Shown piece by piece: positions 1-8,737 of a stretch of 64,000 nt of DNA. The position numbers and the translations under genes were made by a program. The DNA is from Mesorhizobium sp. M1B.F.Ca.ET.045.04.1.1. GTDB taxonomy: Bacteria > Pseudomonadota > Alphaproteobacteria > Rhizobiales > Rhizobiaceae. Under the pieces are notes generated by a model, which had not been told where the DNA came from, did no database searches, and saw only the letters and a program-made list of their open reading frames with translations. Each line of letters starts with the position of its first letter. Position 1 is the stretch's first letter. The stretch is taken from positions 3,883,001-3,947,000 of the forward strand of contig NZ_CP034448.1 in the NCBI RefSeq assembly GCF_003952465.1, in the 5' to 3' direction.

Positions 1-172
1 CCTCGGCCTGGCGCCCGAAAGCCCCGACTGGGGCACCGCGATCAAGGATGCCAGCCGCCTGCTGCGCTCCTTCATCCATCCGGCGCTGCCGCCGACGATC
101 GCGCTGATGTCGTTCGTGCTGGGACTGAATCTTTTGGCGGATTCGCTGCGCGAACAGTCAATGAAGGATTGA
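1..172 (+). CDS. Peptide/nickel-type ABC transporter permease, C-terminal end (partial)
   Basis: Only the last 56 residues are in the window; the gene enters from the left edge in the frame beginning at base 2 and stops with TGA at 170-172. The tail contains the pattern WGTAIKDA...LRSFIHPALPPTIALMSFVLGLNLLADSLR, split here by an ellipsis. This is characteristic of the last cytoplasmic loop and final membrane segment of DppC/OppC-type permeases (BPD_transp_1), ending in the usual 'LNLLADSLRE' motif. A dual-ATPase gene of the same transporter class follows 44 bases downstream, so both belong to one oligopeptide/dipeptide-type importer operon. The substrate cannot be read from this fragment. Confidence 0.85.
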   Translation, partial: LGLAPESPDWGTAIKDASRLLRSFIHPALPPTIALMSFVLGLNLLADSLREQSMKD

Positions 173-216
173 TGGCGGGGTCCCAGACCCTACTATAATA
201 AGGATTGGAGCGACCC

Positions 217-2415
217 ATGAACGAGGCAGTTCGAGATCCAGCTCAACCAATCATCGAGATCGAGAACCTCTCGATCTCCTTCTTCACCCGCAAGGGCGAG
301 ATCCCGGCGGTGATGGACTTTTCCTGCACGGTCATGCCCGGAGAGGCGATGGGCATCGTCGGTGAATCCGGCTGCGGCAAGTCCACCGTGTCGCTCGGCA
401 TCATGCGCGACCTCTCCAACATCGGAAAGATCGTCGGCGGGCGGATCAAGTTCCAGGGCAAGGACATGGGCGAGTTGTCCGAGGAGGAGCTTCGCGCCAT
501 CCGCGGCAACAAGATCGCCATGATCTACCAGGAGCCGATGGCGAGCCTCAATCCGGCGATGAAGATCGGCCAGCAATTGATGGAAGTGCCGCTGATCCAC
601 GACAAGGTCTCGAAGGACGAGGCTTACAAACGGGCGCTCGATATGGTGCGCGCGGTGAAGCTGCCCGATCCGGAGCGAATGATGCGCTCCTATCCGCACC
701 AGCTTTCAGGCGGCCAGCAGCAGCGCATCGTCATTGCCATGGCGCTGCTGTCGAAGCCTGCGCTGCTCCTGCTCGACGAGCCGACGACGGCGCTCGACGT
801 CACCGTCGAGGCCGGCATCGTCGAACTGGTCAAGGGGCTGGGCGAGAAGTTCGGCACCTCGATGATCTTCGTGTCGCACAATCTCGGCCTCATCCTCGAG
901 ACCTGCGACCGTATCACGGTGATGTATTCCGGCGAGGCGGTGGAGACCGGCAAGATCGAGGACGTCTTCGACCGGATGCGCCATCCCTATACGCAAGGGC
1001 TGTTCCGCTCGATCCCGCTGCCCGGCGCCGACAAGAATTCGCGGCCGCTGATCTCCATTCCGGGGCAATTGCCGTTGCCGCATGAACGGCCGAGGGGGTG
1101 CAATTTCGGACCGCGCTGCCACCATTTCGTCGAGGGCGTCTGCAACGCCGCCGAAATCCCGATGATCCCGGTCGACGGGCACGAGGGCCATTTCTCGCGC
1201 TGCGTGCGCTTCAACGAGATCGACTGGGAAGCGCTGCCGCCCGGCGCCAAGAAGGTCAACGAAAAGGTCGAGCCCGGCGCACCGGTGCTCAAGATCGACG
1301 ATCTCAAGAAGTACTACAAGGTCGGCGGCAGCGAGGTGTTCGGCTCCAGCGAAGGCCGTGTCGTCAAGGCCAACGAGACGATCTCGTTCACCGCGCGTGA
1401 ATCGGAAACGGTCGCGATCGTCGGCGAATCCGGCTGCGGGAAGTCGACGCTCGCCAAGGTGCTTCTGGGGCTCGAGACCGCAAGCTCCGGCACGGTGACG
1501 CTGGGCAACAAGGAGATCCAGTCGACCGGCATCGAGAGCCGCAATGTCGAGACCGTGTCTTCGATCCAGATGGTGTTCCAGAATCCATTCGACACGCTGA
1601 ACCCCAGCCACACGGTCGGCTCGCAGATCATCCGCACGCTGGAGAAGTTCAATGTCGGCAAGACGGTCGCCGAGCGGCGCAAGCGCATGCTGGAACTGCT
1701 CGATCTGGTGAAGCTGCCGCGGGCCTTCGAAAGCCGCAAGCCGCGCCAGCTCTCCGGCGGCCAGAAGCAGCGCATCGGCGTGGCGCGCGCCTTTGCCGGC
1801 AATGCCAAGGTGGTTGTGGCCGACGAACCGGTCTCGGCGCTCGACGTCTCGGTGCAGGCGGCGGTGACCGAGCTCTTGATGGACATTCAGCGCAAGAACA
1901 AGACGACGATGCTGTTCATCAGCCACGACCTGTCCGTGGTGCGCTACATCGCCGACCGCGTCGTCGTCATGTATCTCGGCTATATCGTCGAGCAGGGCAC
2001 GACGGACCAGATTTTCTCGCCGCCCTACCATCCCTATACGGAGGCGCTTCTGTCGGCGATCCCGATCGCCGACACCAGCGTGGTCAAGAAGCATGTCGTG
2101 CTCGAGGGCGACATCCCCTCGGCGATGAACCCGCCGACCGGTTGCCCCTTCCAGACGCGCTGCGGCTATAAAAAGCTGGTGCCGGACAATCTGTGCGAGA
2201 CCAAGGTGCCGCCGCACAAGAATCTTGGCGACGGCCACATGAGCCTGTGCTGGCTGGCCGACGACGTGCTGGCGAAGATGGAACCGGTCATCAAGTTCGA
2301 CAAGGAGCACGCCGCGCATGAGGGCGTGCCGGACGACGCGCCGCACAGCGAAGGGCCGGGCTTTGCCGGTATTCCGCCGAAGCGTCCGCGCGGCAAGAAG
2401 CCGAAGCCGAACTAA
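217..2415 (+). CDS. Peptide-type ABC transporter, fused dual ATP-binding protein
   Basis: The protein has 732 residues and carries two complete ABC ATPase domains (DppD-DppF fusion type) that would power uptake through the permease encoded just upstream. Walker A motifs GESGCGKST lie near residues 49-57 and 403-411. The signatures are LSGGQQQR and LSGGQKQR, and the Walker B/D-loop regions read LLLLDEPTTALD and VVADEPVSALD. Each half ends with an oligopeptide-transporter C-terminal module containing Cys residues (CNFGPRCHH; CPFQTRCGY), typical of the OppD/F subfamily. I chose the ATG at 217 because GGAG lies 6 bases before it; an upstream in-frame TTG at 205 has no ribosome site. The substrate is unknown. 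Confidence 0.93.
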   Translation: MNEAVRDPAQPIIEIENLSISFFTRKGEIPAVMDFSCTVMPGEAMGIVGESGCGKSTVSLGIMRDLSNIGKIVGGRIKFQGKDMGELSEEELRAIRGNKIAMIYQEPMASLNPAMKIGQQLMEVPLIHDKVSKDEAYKRALDMVRAVKLPDPERMMRSYPHQLSGGQQQRIVIAMALLSKPALLLLDEPTTALDVTVEAGIVELVKGLGEKFGTSMIFVSHNLGLILETCDRITVMYSGEAVETGKIEDVFDRMRHPYTQGLFRSIPLPGADKNSRPLISIPGQLPLPHERPRGCNFGPRCHHFVEGVCNAAEIPMIPVDGHEGHFSRCVRFNEIDWEALPPGAKKVNEKVEPGAPVLKIDDLKKYYKVGGSEVFGSSEGRVVKANETISFTARESETVAIVGESGCGKSTLAKVLLGLETASSGTVTLGNKEIQSTGIESRNVETVSSIQMVFQNPFDTLNPSHTVGSQIIRTLEKFNVGKTVAERRKRMLELLDLVKLPRAFESRKPRQLSGGQKQRIGVARAFAGNAKVVVADEPVSALDVSVQAAVTELLMDIQRKNKTTMLFISHDLSVVRYIADRVVVMYLGYIVEQGTTDQIFSPPYHPYTEALLSAIPIADTSVVKKHVVLEGDIPSAMNPPTGCPFQTRCGYKKLVPDNLCETKVPPHKNLGDGHMSLCWLADDVLAKMEPVIKFDKEHAAHEGVPDDAPHSEGPGFAGIPPKRPRGKKPKPN

Positions 2416-2449
2416 GAAGAGCGGCGCTAACGTCGCTTCCGCGCCGCCA

Positions 2450-3040
2450 TTAGCTGCCGCACTGCCGCAGCTGCGCGGCATAGTCGCGGGCCATCTGGTC
2501 GGTGGCGCGCGCGTAGTTCTGCACGCCGGCGTCGCCGCGATTGCCGCGGCCGTAGGCGGTCCAGCCGAGATAATAGGCAAGATAGAGGTTGTAGGTGTCG
2601 TTGCGGGCGACGCCGAAGGTGTCGACGGTCTTGGAATGATACCAGCCGACGAAATCGACGGCGTCGGCAAAACGGCTGCGGCGCGCCGCCCAGTTGCCGG
2701 TCTCCATCTGATATTGCGACCAGGTGCCGTCGAGCGCCTGCGAGTAGCCGGCAGCGCTGGAGACATGCTTCCACGGAATGAAACCGAGCAGCTTGGTGCG
2801 CGGCGGTCGGGCATTGCTCTTGAAACCGGATTCCTTGCGCACCGTCGCCATCAGCACCGGAACGGGAATGCCGTATTTCTGCTCGGTGCGCTCGGCGGCC
2901 GACTGCCAGTTGTCGAACCAGCCGTCGTTCTGGTCGAAGACGGCGCAGACATTGTTGATATGGCTGGGCGCCGTCGCGCAGGCCGAAAGCGCCAGCAGCA
3001 CAGAGACAGCGACAATTTTACTAAAACTCGACCTACGCAT
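2450..3040 (-). CDS. Transglycosylase SLT-domain lipoprotein
   Basis: This 196-residue protein begins with a lipoprotein signal (LLALSAC lipobox, Cys about residue 21), so it should be anchored in the outer or inner membrane facing the periplasm. The body looks like a small lysozyme-like SLT transglycosylase: 'VLMATVRKESGF' supplies the probable catalytic Glu, followed by 'AGYSQALDGTWSQYQ' and 'YLAYYLGWTAYGRGN', the Gly/Tyr-rich motifs of that fold. Such enzymes cleave the glycan strands of peptidoglycan. It is convergent with the ABC transporter gene and transcribed alone. The family call is good; the exact role (wall remodelling or assembly of an envelope machine) is not evident. Confidence 0.8.
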   Translation of the reverse strand: MRRSSFSKIVAVSVLLALSACATAPSHINNVCAVFDQNDGWFDNWQSAAERTEQKYGIPVPVLMATVRKESGFKSNARPPRTKLLGFIPWKHVSSAAGYSQALDGTWSQYQMETGNWAARRSRFADAVDFVGWYHSKTVDTFGVARNDTYNLYLAYYLGWTAYGRGNRGDAGVQNYARATDQMARDYAAQLRQCGS

Positions 3041-3345
3041 TGGGCAACGAATAGGCGGAAATCATAAAAGGAGTCTTTCGAGCTTCCTTAACGCCGGCTA
3101 AAGCGCGTCGCGTTGGACGGCGACGCGCTTCAAGTCTTTGTTTGATGCATGTCGTTGCCCCAGAACCGATGCACACTTCTGGGCGACATGCATTAGGCGC
3201 GCCCATCCTGGTCGTATCAATATTTCGACCAAATGCGTCGTGTTTCTTCTCATCGATTTGAAAGAATGCCGCCGTGGCTAAAATCGCGCCGGCAAATGAC
3301 GAATTCCTGACAGCTATGCCGGCACGTTGACGCTCTGATGCGCGC
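3041..3345. other. Intergenic region between divergent genes
   Basis: About 300 bases separate the transglycosylase lipoprotein gene from the MttB-like gene. I see no convincing ORF or RNA gene. The middle holds one copy of the dispersed ATGCATGTCG hairpin repeat (listed separately). The rest probably contains the promoters of the two divergent genes, but no clear -35/-10 pair stands out. Confidence 0.5.
3145..3193. repeat. Dispersed ATGCATGTCG hairpin repeat, copy 1
   Basis: An imperfect palindrome with outer arms ATGCATGTCG and CGACATGCAT and a centre rich in CCCAGAA/TTCTGGG. Three further copies of the same layout occur at 32379-32428, 46797-46847 and 53646-53691, always between genes. 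Confidence 0.8.
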
Positions 3346-4884
3346 ATGACCGAACCGAGACGAAAACGCGGCGCCGAGCGGACCAGCAACCGGGGGCCTG
3401 CCGCCATTCCCCAATTGCCGCCGCGGCGCGTGGTCAATCCTTACCCGCCGATGGCGGTGCTTTCGGCCGACCAGATCGAGGCCATTCACCAGGCCTCGAT
3501 GCATATCCTCGAAAATTTCGGCATAGAGGTGATGAGCAAGAGGGCGCTCGCCCTGTTCGAACGCGCCGGCGCCAGGGTCGATCACTCATCGATGAATGTG
3601 CGCGTCGACCGCGGCATGGTCGAGGAGGCGCTGAAGACGACGCGCTCTTCCTACACGCTGACCTCCCGCAATCCAGCCCGCGCCATCCATCTCGGCGGCA
3701 ACACCATCAACTTCACGCTGGTCGCCGGGCCGCCCAATGTGCACGACATGGAACGCGGCCGCCGCGCCGGCAATCTCGCCGACTACTCGGACCTCGTGCG
3801 GCTGGCGCAGCATTTCAACTGTATCCACATGCTCGGCAACCAGGTCTGCGCGCCGATCGAGCTGCCGGCGAACTCGCGCCATCTCGACACCTATTTCGCC
3901 AATCTGACGCTGACCGACAAATGCTTCCATGTCTCGGCGATCGGCCGGGGCAGGGCGCTAGACGGCATCGAGATGATGGCGATCTCGCGCGGACTGACGC
4001 TGGAGCAGATGGCCGAGGATCCCGGCGTCACCACCATTATTTCCGTCAACTCGCCGCGCCGCTTCGACGAGATGATGGCCGAGGGGCTGATGACCATGGC
4101 CGAGTTCGGCCAGTCGGTGGCGGTGACGCCGTTCACGCTGATGGGGGCGATGAGTCCGGTGACGCTGGCCGGCGCGCTGGCGCAACAGAATGCCGAGGCG
4201 CTGTTGGGAATCGTGTTGACGCAGCTCGTGCGCCTTGGCGCGCCGGTGATGTATGGCGCCTTCACCTCCAATGTCGACATGAAGTCGGGCGCGCCGGCCT
4301 TCGGCACGCCTGAAAACACAAAGGCCAACATTGCCTCCGGCCAACTGGCGCGGCGCTACAATCTGCCCTACCGCACGACGCCGGGCTCTGCCTCCAATGC
4401 CGCCGACGCGCAAGGCGCCTATGAGACATTGATGGCGTTGTGGGGCGCGGTGCTCGGCCACGGCAACCTCGTCTATCATGCCGCCGGCTGGCAGGAGGGT
4501 GGGCTGACGGCGTCGTTCGAGAAGCTCATCATCGACGTCGAGATGATGCAGCACATGATGGAATTCCTGCGGCCGATCGTGGTCGATGAAGGCGAATTGG
4601 CCGTGGAGGCGCTGGGCGCCGTGCCGACCGGCGGCCACTTCTTCGGCGAGCCGCACACGCTGGAGCGCTACGCCACCGCCTTCTATCAGCCGATGCTCTC
4701 CAACTGGCAGAATTACGAGGCCTGGCAGGAAGCCGGCGCGCTTGACACCACGGCACGTGCGACGCGGCTCTGGAAGAAGGCTCTGGAGGAATACGTTCAG
4801 CCGGCCATGGATCCCGCCGTGCGCGAGGCGCTCGAGGCCTATATCGCGCGCCGCAAGGAAGCGATCGGGCAGGGCGAGCCGTGA
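3346..4884 (+). CDS. MttB-family (trimethylamine methyltransferase-like) protein without pyrrolysine
   Basis: A 512-residue member of the MttB superfamily, whose characterised members move a methyl group from quaternary or tertiary amines (trimethylamine, glycine betaine and others) to a corrinoid protein. Family features include 'HQASMHILENFGIEV' near the N-terminus, the central 'TPFTLMGAMSPVTLAGALAQQNAEALLGIVLTQL' region (shown in parts: TPFTLMGAMSPVT, then LAGALAQQNAEALL) and 'MYGAFTSNVDMKSGAPAFGTPE'. There is no internal TAG, so it is a non-pyrrolysine homologue like the glycine betaine enzymes. An FAD/GcvT-type methylamine dehydrogenase follows on the same strand, which suggests stepwise demethylation of a methylated amine. 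No corrinoid protein or reactivase is encoded in the window. The substrate is an inference only. Confidence 0.88.
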   Translation: MTEPRRKRGAERTSNRGPAAIPQLPPRRVVNPYPPMAVLSADQIEAIHQASMHILENFGIEVMSKRALALFERAGARVDHSSMNVRVDRGMVEEALKTTRSSYTLTSRNPARAIHLGGNTINFTLVAGPPNVHDMERGRRAGNLADYSDLVRLAQHFNCIHMLGNQVCAPIELPANSRHLDTYFANLTLTDKCFHVSAIGRGRALDGIEMMAISRGLTLEQMAEDPGVTTIISVNSPRRFDEMMAEGLMTMAEFGQSVAVTPFTLMGAMSPVTLAGALAQQNAEALLGIVLTQLVRLGAPVMYGAFTSNVDMKSGAPAFGTPENTKANIASGQLARRYNLPYRTTPGSASNAADAQGAYETLMALWGAVLGHGNLVYHAAGWQEGGLTASFEKLIIDVEMMQHMMEFLRPIVVDEGELAVEALGAVPTGGHFFGEPHTLERYATAFYQPMLSNWQNYEAWQEAGALDTTARATRLWKKALEEYVQPAMDPAVREALEAYIARRKEAIGQGEP

Positions 4885-5165
4885 CTTTAGCGTCGGCGCG
4901 AGGCACCCCCCTCTGTCCTGCCCGTCCTCCGCAGCAGCTGCGCTGCAGCTGTGGAGGGTGGACCGGACATCTCCCCCTCAAGGGGGGAGATTGGCTGTCA
5001 CATTCTCCTTCGCCAATCACCGACGTTGAAGAAGGGGCGGCGGCGTTGAGGCTGCCGATCTCCCCCTTGAGGGGGAGATGTCCGGCAGGACAGAGGGGGG
5101 TGGCTTGGCGCTGCCCTTTCGATTCACTTTGTTATCCAACTCACTGAAATAACGAGAAAAAAGCC
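4885..5165. other. Intergenic region with large inverted repeat
   Basis: The 281-base gap between two co-directional genes is mostly occupied by a palindromic repeat (4902-5106). The short remainder before 5166 carries 'ataacgagaaaaaagcc' as the leader of the next gene. No additional ORF is supported. Confidence 0.6.
4902..5106. repeat. Large palindromic intergenic repeat (CTCCCCCTCAAGGGGGAG type)
   Basis: The left half contains CCGGACATCTCCCCCTCAAG at about 4963 and the right half contains its inverse, CTTGAGGGGGAGATGTCCGG, at about 5066-5085. The outer flanks also match as inverse copies (CCCCCCTCTGTCC against GGACAGAGGGGGG). The whole could fold as one long stem. A related element sits inside the oxoprolinase gene at 58418-58554. 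Confidence 0.8.
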
Positions 5166-7607
5166 ATGAAGTCGCATGCAAAGGTCGTGGTCATCGGCGG
5201 CGGTGTCGTCGGATGCTCGGTGCTGTTCCATCTCGCCCGCCACGGCTGGTCCGACGTCGTGCTTCTGGAGCGCGATGAGCTGACCTCCGGCTCGACCTGG
5301 CATGCGGCGGGCGGCATGCACACCATCAACGGCGACCCCAATGTCGCCAAGCTGCAGAAATACACGATCTCGCTCTACAAGGAGATCGAGGAGCTTTCCG
5401 GCCAGGCGACAGGCGTCCATCTCACCGGCGGCGTGCTTTTGGCGGCGACCGAGGCGCGGCTCGACTGGCTGCGCGGCGTGGTCTCCAAGGGCCGCTATCT
5501 CGGCATCAATCTCGAGGTGATCTCGGCGAAGGAAGCAGCCGAACTGATGCCGCTCATCGATCCGAAGCAATTCGTCGGCGCGGTGCGCAACAAGGAGGAC
5601 GGCCACCTCGACCCGTCGGGCGTGACGCATGCCTATGCCAAGGCCGCGCGGAAACTGGGCGCTGAAGTCGAGCGCTTCACCAAGGTCGAGGACATCGTGC
5701 GCCGACCCGACGGCCTGTGGCGCGTCATCACCAACAAGGGCGAGGTGGTGGCCGAACATGTGGTCAATGCCGGCGGCTTGTGGGCGCGCGAGGTCGGCCG
5801 CATGGTCGGGCTGGAGCTGCCTGTGCTCGCGATGGAGCACATGTACCTGATCACCGAGGACATGCCGGAGGTTGCCGACTGGAACAAGAAGACCGGCACC
5901 GAGATCATCCACGCCGTCGATTTCGACGGCGAGCTCTACCTCCGCCAGGAGCGCGGCGGCATGCTGATGGGCACCTATGAGAAGGCCAACAAGGTCTGGT
6001 CCGAATTCCAGACGCCGTGGAACTTCGGCCATGAGCTGCTGGAGCCGGACATCGACCGCATCGCGCCGTCGCTGGAGGTCGGCTTCCGCCATTTCCCGGC
6101 CTTCCAGAAGACCGGCATCAAGCAGATCATCAACGGTCCCTTCACCTTCGCGCCGGACGGCAATCCGCTGGTCGGTCCGGTGCGCGGCCTGCCGGGCTTC
6201 TGGGTCGCCTGCGGCGTCATGGCGGGCTTTTCGCAAGGCGGCGGCGTTGGCCTTGCGCTCTCCAACTGGATGATCGAGGGCGACCCGGGCGCCGATATCT
6301 GGGCGATGGACGTGGCACGCTACGGCGACTGGGCGACGATGGCCTACACCAACGCCAAGGTGCGCGAGAATTATTCGCGCCGCTTCTCGATCCGCTTCCC
6401 GAATGAGGAACTGCCCGCGGGACGTCCGCTGAAGACAACGCCGGTCTACGACACGCTGTCGGCCAAAGGGGCGCAATGGGGCGTGGCCTATGGGCTGGAA
6501 GTGCCGCTGTGGTACGCGCCGGAGGGCGTCAAGGACGAGTTCTCGTGGCGGCGTTCGAGCGACTTCGACCATGTCGCCAAGGAGGTCGCTGCCGTTCGTG
6601 GCGGCGTCGGCCTGTCGGAGATTTCGAGCTTCGCCAAATACAAGGTCGCGGGCGAGGGCGCCGCTGCCTGGCTCGACCGTATGCTGGCCTGCAAGCTACC
6701 CAAGCCCGGCCGCATGACGCTGGCGCCGATGCTGAAGGAAGACGGCAAGCTGATCGGCGATTTCACGCTTGCCAATGTCGGCGCCCCCGGTGCCAGGGAT
6801 AGCGAATGGTTCATCGCCGGCTCAGGCGTCGCCGAGCAGTACCACATGCGCTGGTTCGAAGCGCATGAGCCCAAGGACGGCTCGGTCCGCATCGAAGCGC
6901 TGGGGCAGAAGCTTACGGGTCTCGCCATCGCGGGGCCGAAGGCGAGAGAGGTGCTGGCTAAAGTCACCCGCGCCGATACCTCCAACACAGCCTTCCCCTT
7001 CATGGCGGTGGCCAGGATGGATATCGGCATGGCGCCTTGTCTCGTCGGCCGCGTCAGCTACACCGGCGACCTCGGTTACGAGATCTGGGTGGCGCCGGAA
7101 TATCAGCGCGCCGCGTTCCAGGCGCTGCTGACCGCTGGCCAGGAATTCGGCATAGGCCTGTTCGGCTCGCGCGCGCTCAATGCGCTCAGGCTCGAAAAGA
7201 ATTACGGCTCATGGGCACGCGAATACCGGCCGATCTATGGGCCGCTGGAGGCGGGGCTCGACCGTTTCGTCGCCTATGGCAAGGAGGCCGATTTCATCGG
7301 CAGGGAAGCAGCGGTCGCCGAGCGCAAGCAGGGCGGCAAGCTCAGGCTGCGCGCCTTCATAGTCGAGGCCGATGATGCCGATGTCATCGGCGACGAGGCG
7401 ATCTGGCATGACGGCGTTGTGCGCGGCTGGGTCACCTCGGGCGGCTACGCGCATCATTCGAAGAAATCGGTGGCGATGGGTTATGTGCCGAAGGAGATCG
7501 CCGACGAGCCGGACGGCTTCGAGATCGAGATCCTCGGCAAGCGTCATGCGGCGCGCATTCAGGCGGCGCCGCTGTTCGACGCCAATTTCGAGCGGATGCG
7601 CGCCTAG
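5166..7607 (+). CDS. FAD-dependent dimethylglycine/sarcosine dehydrogenase-like protein with GcvT domain
   Basis: An 813-residue two-part enzyme. Residues 1 to about 390 form a DAO-type flavin oxidoreductase with the dinucleotide motif VVVIGGGVVGCSVLFHLARHG near residue 8 and the His-containing flavin attachment region 'STWHAAGGMHTING'. After the FAO_M linker, the C-terminal half (about 430-813) is a GcvT/aminomethyltransferase-like folate-binding module ('GDLGYEIWV', 'LRLEKNYGSWAREY'). Such enzymes oxidatively demethylate dimethylglycine or sarcosine and pass the C1 unit to tetrahydrofolate. Its position 281 bases after an MttB-like gene supports a methylated-amine degradation pair. The IS630 element abuts its stop codon, but the C-terminus looks complete. 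Confidence 0.9.
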   Translation: MKSHAKVVVIGGGVVGCSVLFHLARHGWSDVVLLERDELTSGSTWHAAGGMHTINGDPNVAKLQKYTISLYKEIEELSGQATGVHLTGGVLLAATEARLDWLRGVVSKGRYLGINLEVISAKEAAELMPLIDPKQFVGAVRNKEDGHLDPSGVTHAYAKAARKLGAEVERFTKVEDIVRRPDGLWRVITNKGEVVAEHVVNAGGLWAREVGRMVGLELPVLAMEHMYLITEDMPEVADWNKKTGTEIIHAVDFDGELYLRQERGGMLMGTYEKANKVWSEFQTPWNFGHELLEPDIDRIAPSLEVGFRHFPAFQKTGIKQIINGPFTFAPDGNPLVGPVRGLPGFWVACGVMAGFSQGGGVGLALSNWMIEGDPGADIWAMDVARYGDWATMAYTNAKVRENYSRRFSIRFPNEELPAGRPLKTTPVYDTLSAKGAQWGVAYGLEVPLWYAPEGVKDEFSWRRSSDFDHVAKEVAAVRGGVGLSEISSFAKYKVAGEGAAAWLDRMLACKLPKPGRMTLAPMLKEDGKLIGDFTLANVGAPGARDSEWFIAGSGVAEQYHMRWFEAHEPKDGSVRIEALGQKLTGLAIAGPKAREVLAKVTRADTSNTAFPFMAVARMDIGMAPCLVGRVSYTGDLGYEIWVAPEYQRAAFQALLTAGQEFGIGLFGSRALNALRLEKNYGSWAREYRPIYGPLEAGLDRFVAYGKEADFIGREAAVAERKQGGKLRLRAFIVEADDADVIGDEAIWHDGVVRGWVTSGGYAHHSKKSVAMGYVPKEIADEPDGFEIEILGKRHAARIQAAPLFDANFERMRA

Positions 7608-8653
7608 GGTCTTTCACGTTTTGACGGAAGCATAGCCTGCGTTTGCGAAGTAGTTCTTGCATTCGGCTGGCTCGATGGTTTCGACGAGGTGACCGATGTG
7701 ACGCCAGGTGTCCTCGACGGTACGTTTCTGAGCTTGGCGCATCCAGTGTTTGATTTTGGCGAAGGCCTGCTCGATCGGATTAAGGTCCGGCGAGTAGGGC
7801 GGCAGGTACCAAAGCCTGGCACCGGCGGCCTTGATCATCTGCCTGATGGCGGCCGACTTATGACTTCCCAGATTGTCCATGATGACGATATCGCCGGGCT
7901 TAAGGACAGTGATGAGCTGTTGCTCGACATAAGCGCGGAAGCATTGACCGTTGATCGGTCCGTCGAAGACACAAGGTGCCGCGAGCCGATCCCAGCGCAG
8001 CGCGCCCAGGAAAGTCAGCGTGCGCCAGTGGCCGTGCGGAGCCAAGCCGCGCAGCCGCTTGCCCTTCGGCCCCCAGCCACGCAGCGGAGCCATGTTGGTC
8101 TTGATCCAGGTCTCATCGATGAAAACCAGGCACTGCGGATCGAGGCCGGCCTGCCAGGATCGCCATCGCTGGCGCCTTCGGGCAATATCGGCGCGTGCCT
8201 GCTCAAGAGCGAACAACGTTTTTTTTGAAGCTCAGCCCCTCGCGGCGCAGGAATTGCCACACTGCGTTATGCGAAACCTTGACCCCGCGAGCGGCCAACT
8301 CATCCTTCAGACCGTGCAGCGTCAGATGCGGCGTCTCACGTAGACGGGCCGCGATGAAGGCACGGTGCGGCTCCAACACCCTCTTGCGATGTCCACCCAT
8401 CTTGCCTGGAGCAACCGAACCAGTCGCCCGATGGCGCTGCAACAACTTCACCGCCGCCGAAACCGAAATGCCAAACCGTTTGGCCGCCGACCGGCGGCTC
8501 TCACCACGCAAAACCGCCGCCACAACCCGTTCGCGAAGATCATTCGAAAGAGGTCGCGTCATCAGATGCTGGCCTCCATTCCAGCCAGCATCTTGAATCA
8601 CAAATCCGACAAATCGGGAATCCCTTCCGATTCCGTCAAATCTTGAACCGCTC
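7607..8653 (-). mobile_element. IS630-family insertion sequence, complete
   Basis: A 1,047-base element flanked by TA on both sides (7605-7606 and 8654-8655), as expected for IS630/Tc1-type TA target duplication. The terminal inverted repeats match at 18 of 25 positions when the ends are compared inward from the TA; the core TTTGACGGAA is identical on both sides. It encodes a single transposase on the minus strand, split over two frames. The left end sits in the stop codon of the upstream dehydrogenase gene. Confidence 0.88.
7614..8562 (-). CDS. IS630-family transposase, read through a frameshift at an A8 run
   Basis: The first part (8562 down to 8203) is the helix-turn-helix region: 'RPLSNDLRERVVAAVLRGES' followed by a second winged-helix segment ending FLRREGLSFKK. 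The second part, in another frame, is the DDE catalytic domain with 'LVFIDETW', 'IVIMDNLGSHK' and 'SPDLNPIEQAFAKIK', giving D, D and E in the family order. The parts join at eight consecutive A on the coding strand (plus-strand T8 at 8219-8226). A +1 change of frame there gives SFKKTLFALEQAR, the continuous family sequence, and about 315 residues in total. It may be expressed by slippage at the A-run, or it may be inactivated by one extra A. The start at 8562 begins MTRPLSND. Confidence 0.85.
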
Positions 8654-8655
8654 TA

Positions 8656-8703
8656 GAGCAATTCCAGGAAAAGTGTGAAACGGTTTTCCGTCCGGAATTG
8701 CGT
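8656..8703. repeat. Rhizobial GCAATTCC...GGAATTGC palindromic repeat
   Basis: GCAATTCC at 8658-8665 and its complement GGAATTGC at 8694-8701 enclose AGGAAAA...TTTTCC, forming a long imperfect hairpin. This short palindrome is widespread between genes in rhizobial genomes. The IS630 right end lies directly against it. Confidence 0.7.
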
Positions 8704-8737
8704 CAAACAAAAAGCCTCCAGGCCCGCATCCCAGCTG

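Noticed and set aside
706-2814. 702-codon open frame on the minus strand
   Set aside because: It is antisense to the dual ABC ATPase and runs into the transglycosylase gene; its Arg/His/Asp-rich composition is the usual shadow of a GC-rich coding strand.
3346-4884. Possible pyrrolysine (TAG) codon in the MttB-like gene
   Set aside because: The frame is uninterrupted to a TGA stop and of normal length, so the protein is a non-pyrrolysine homologue.
5124-6572. 482-codon open frame antisense to the FAD dehydrogenase
   Set aside because: Shadow of a well-supported gene; Asp/His/Arg-rich without domain features.
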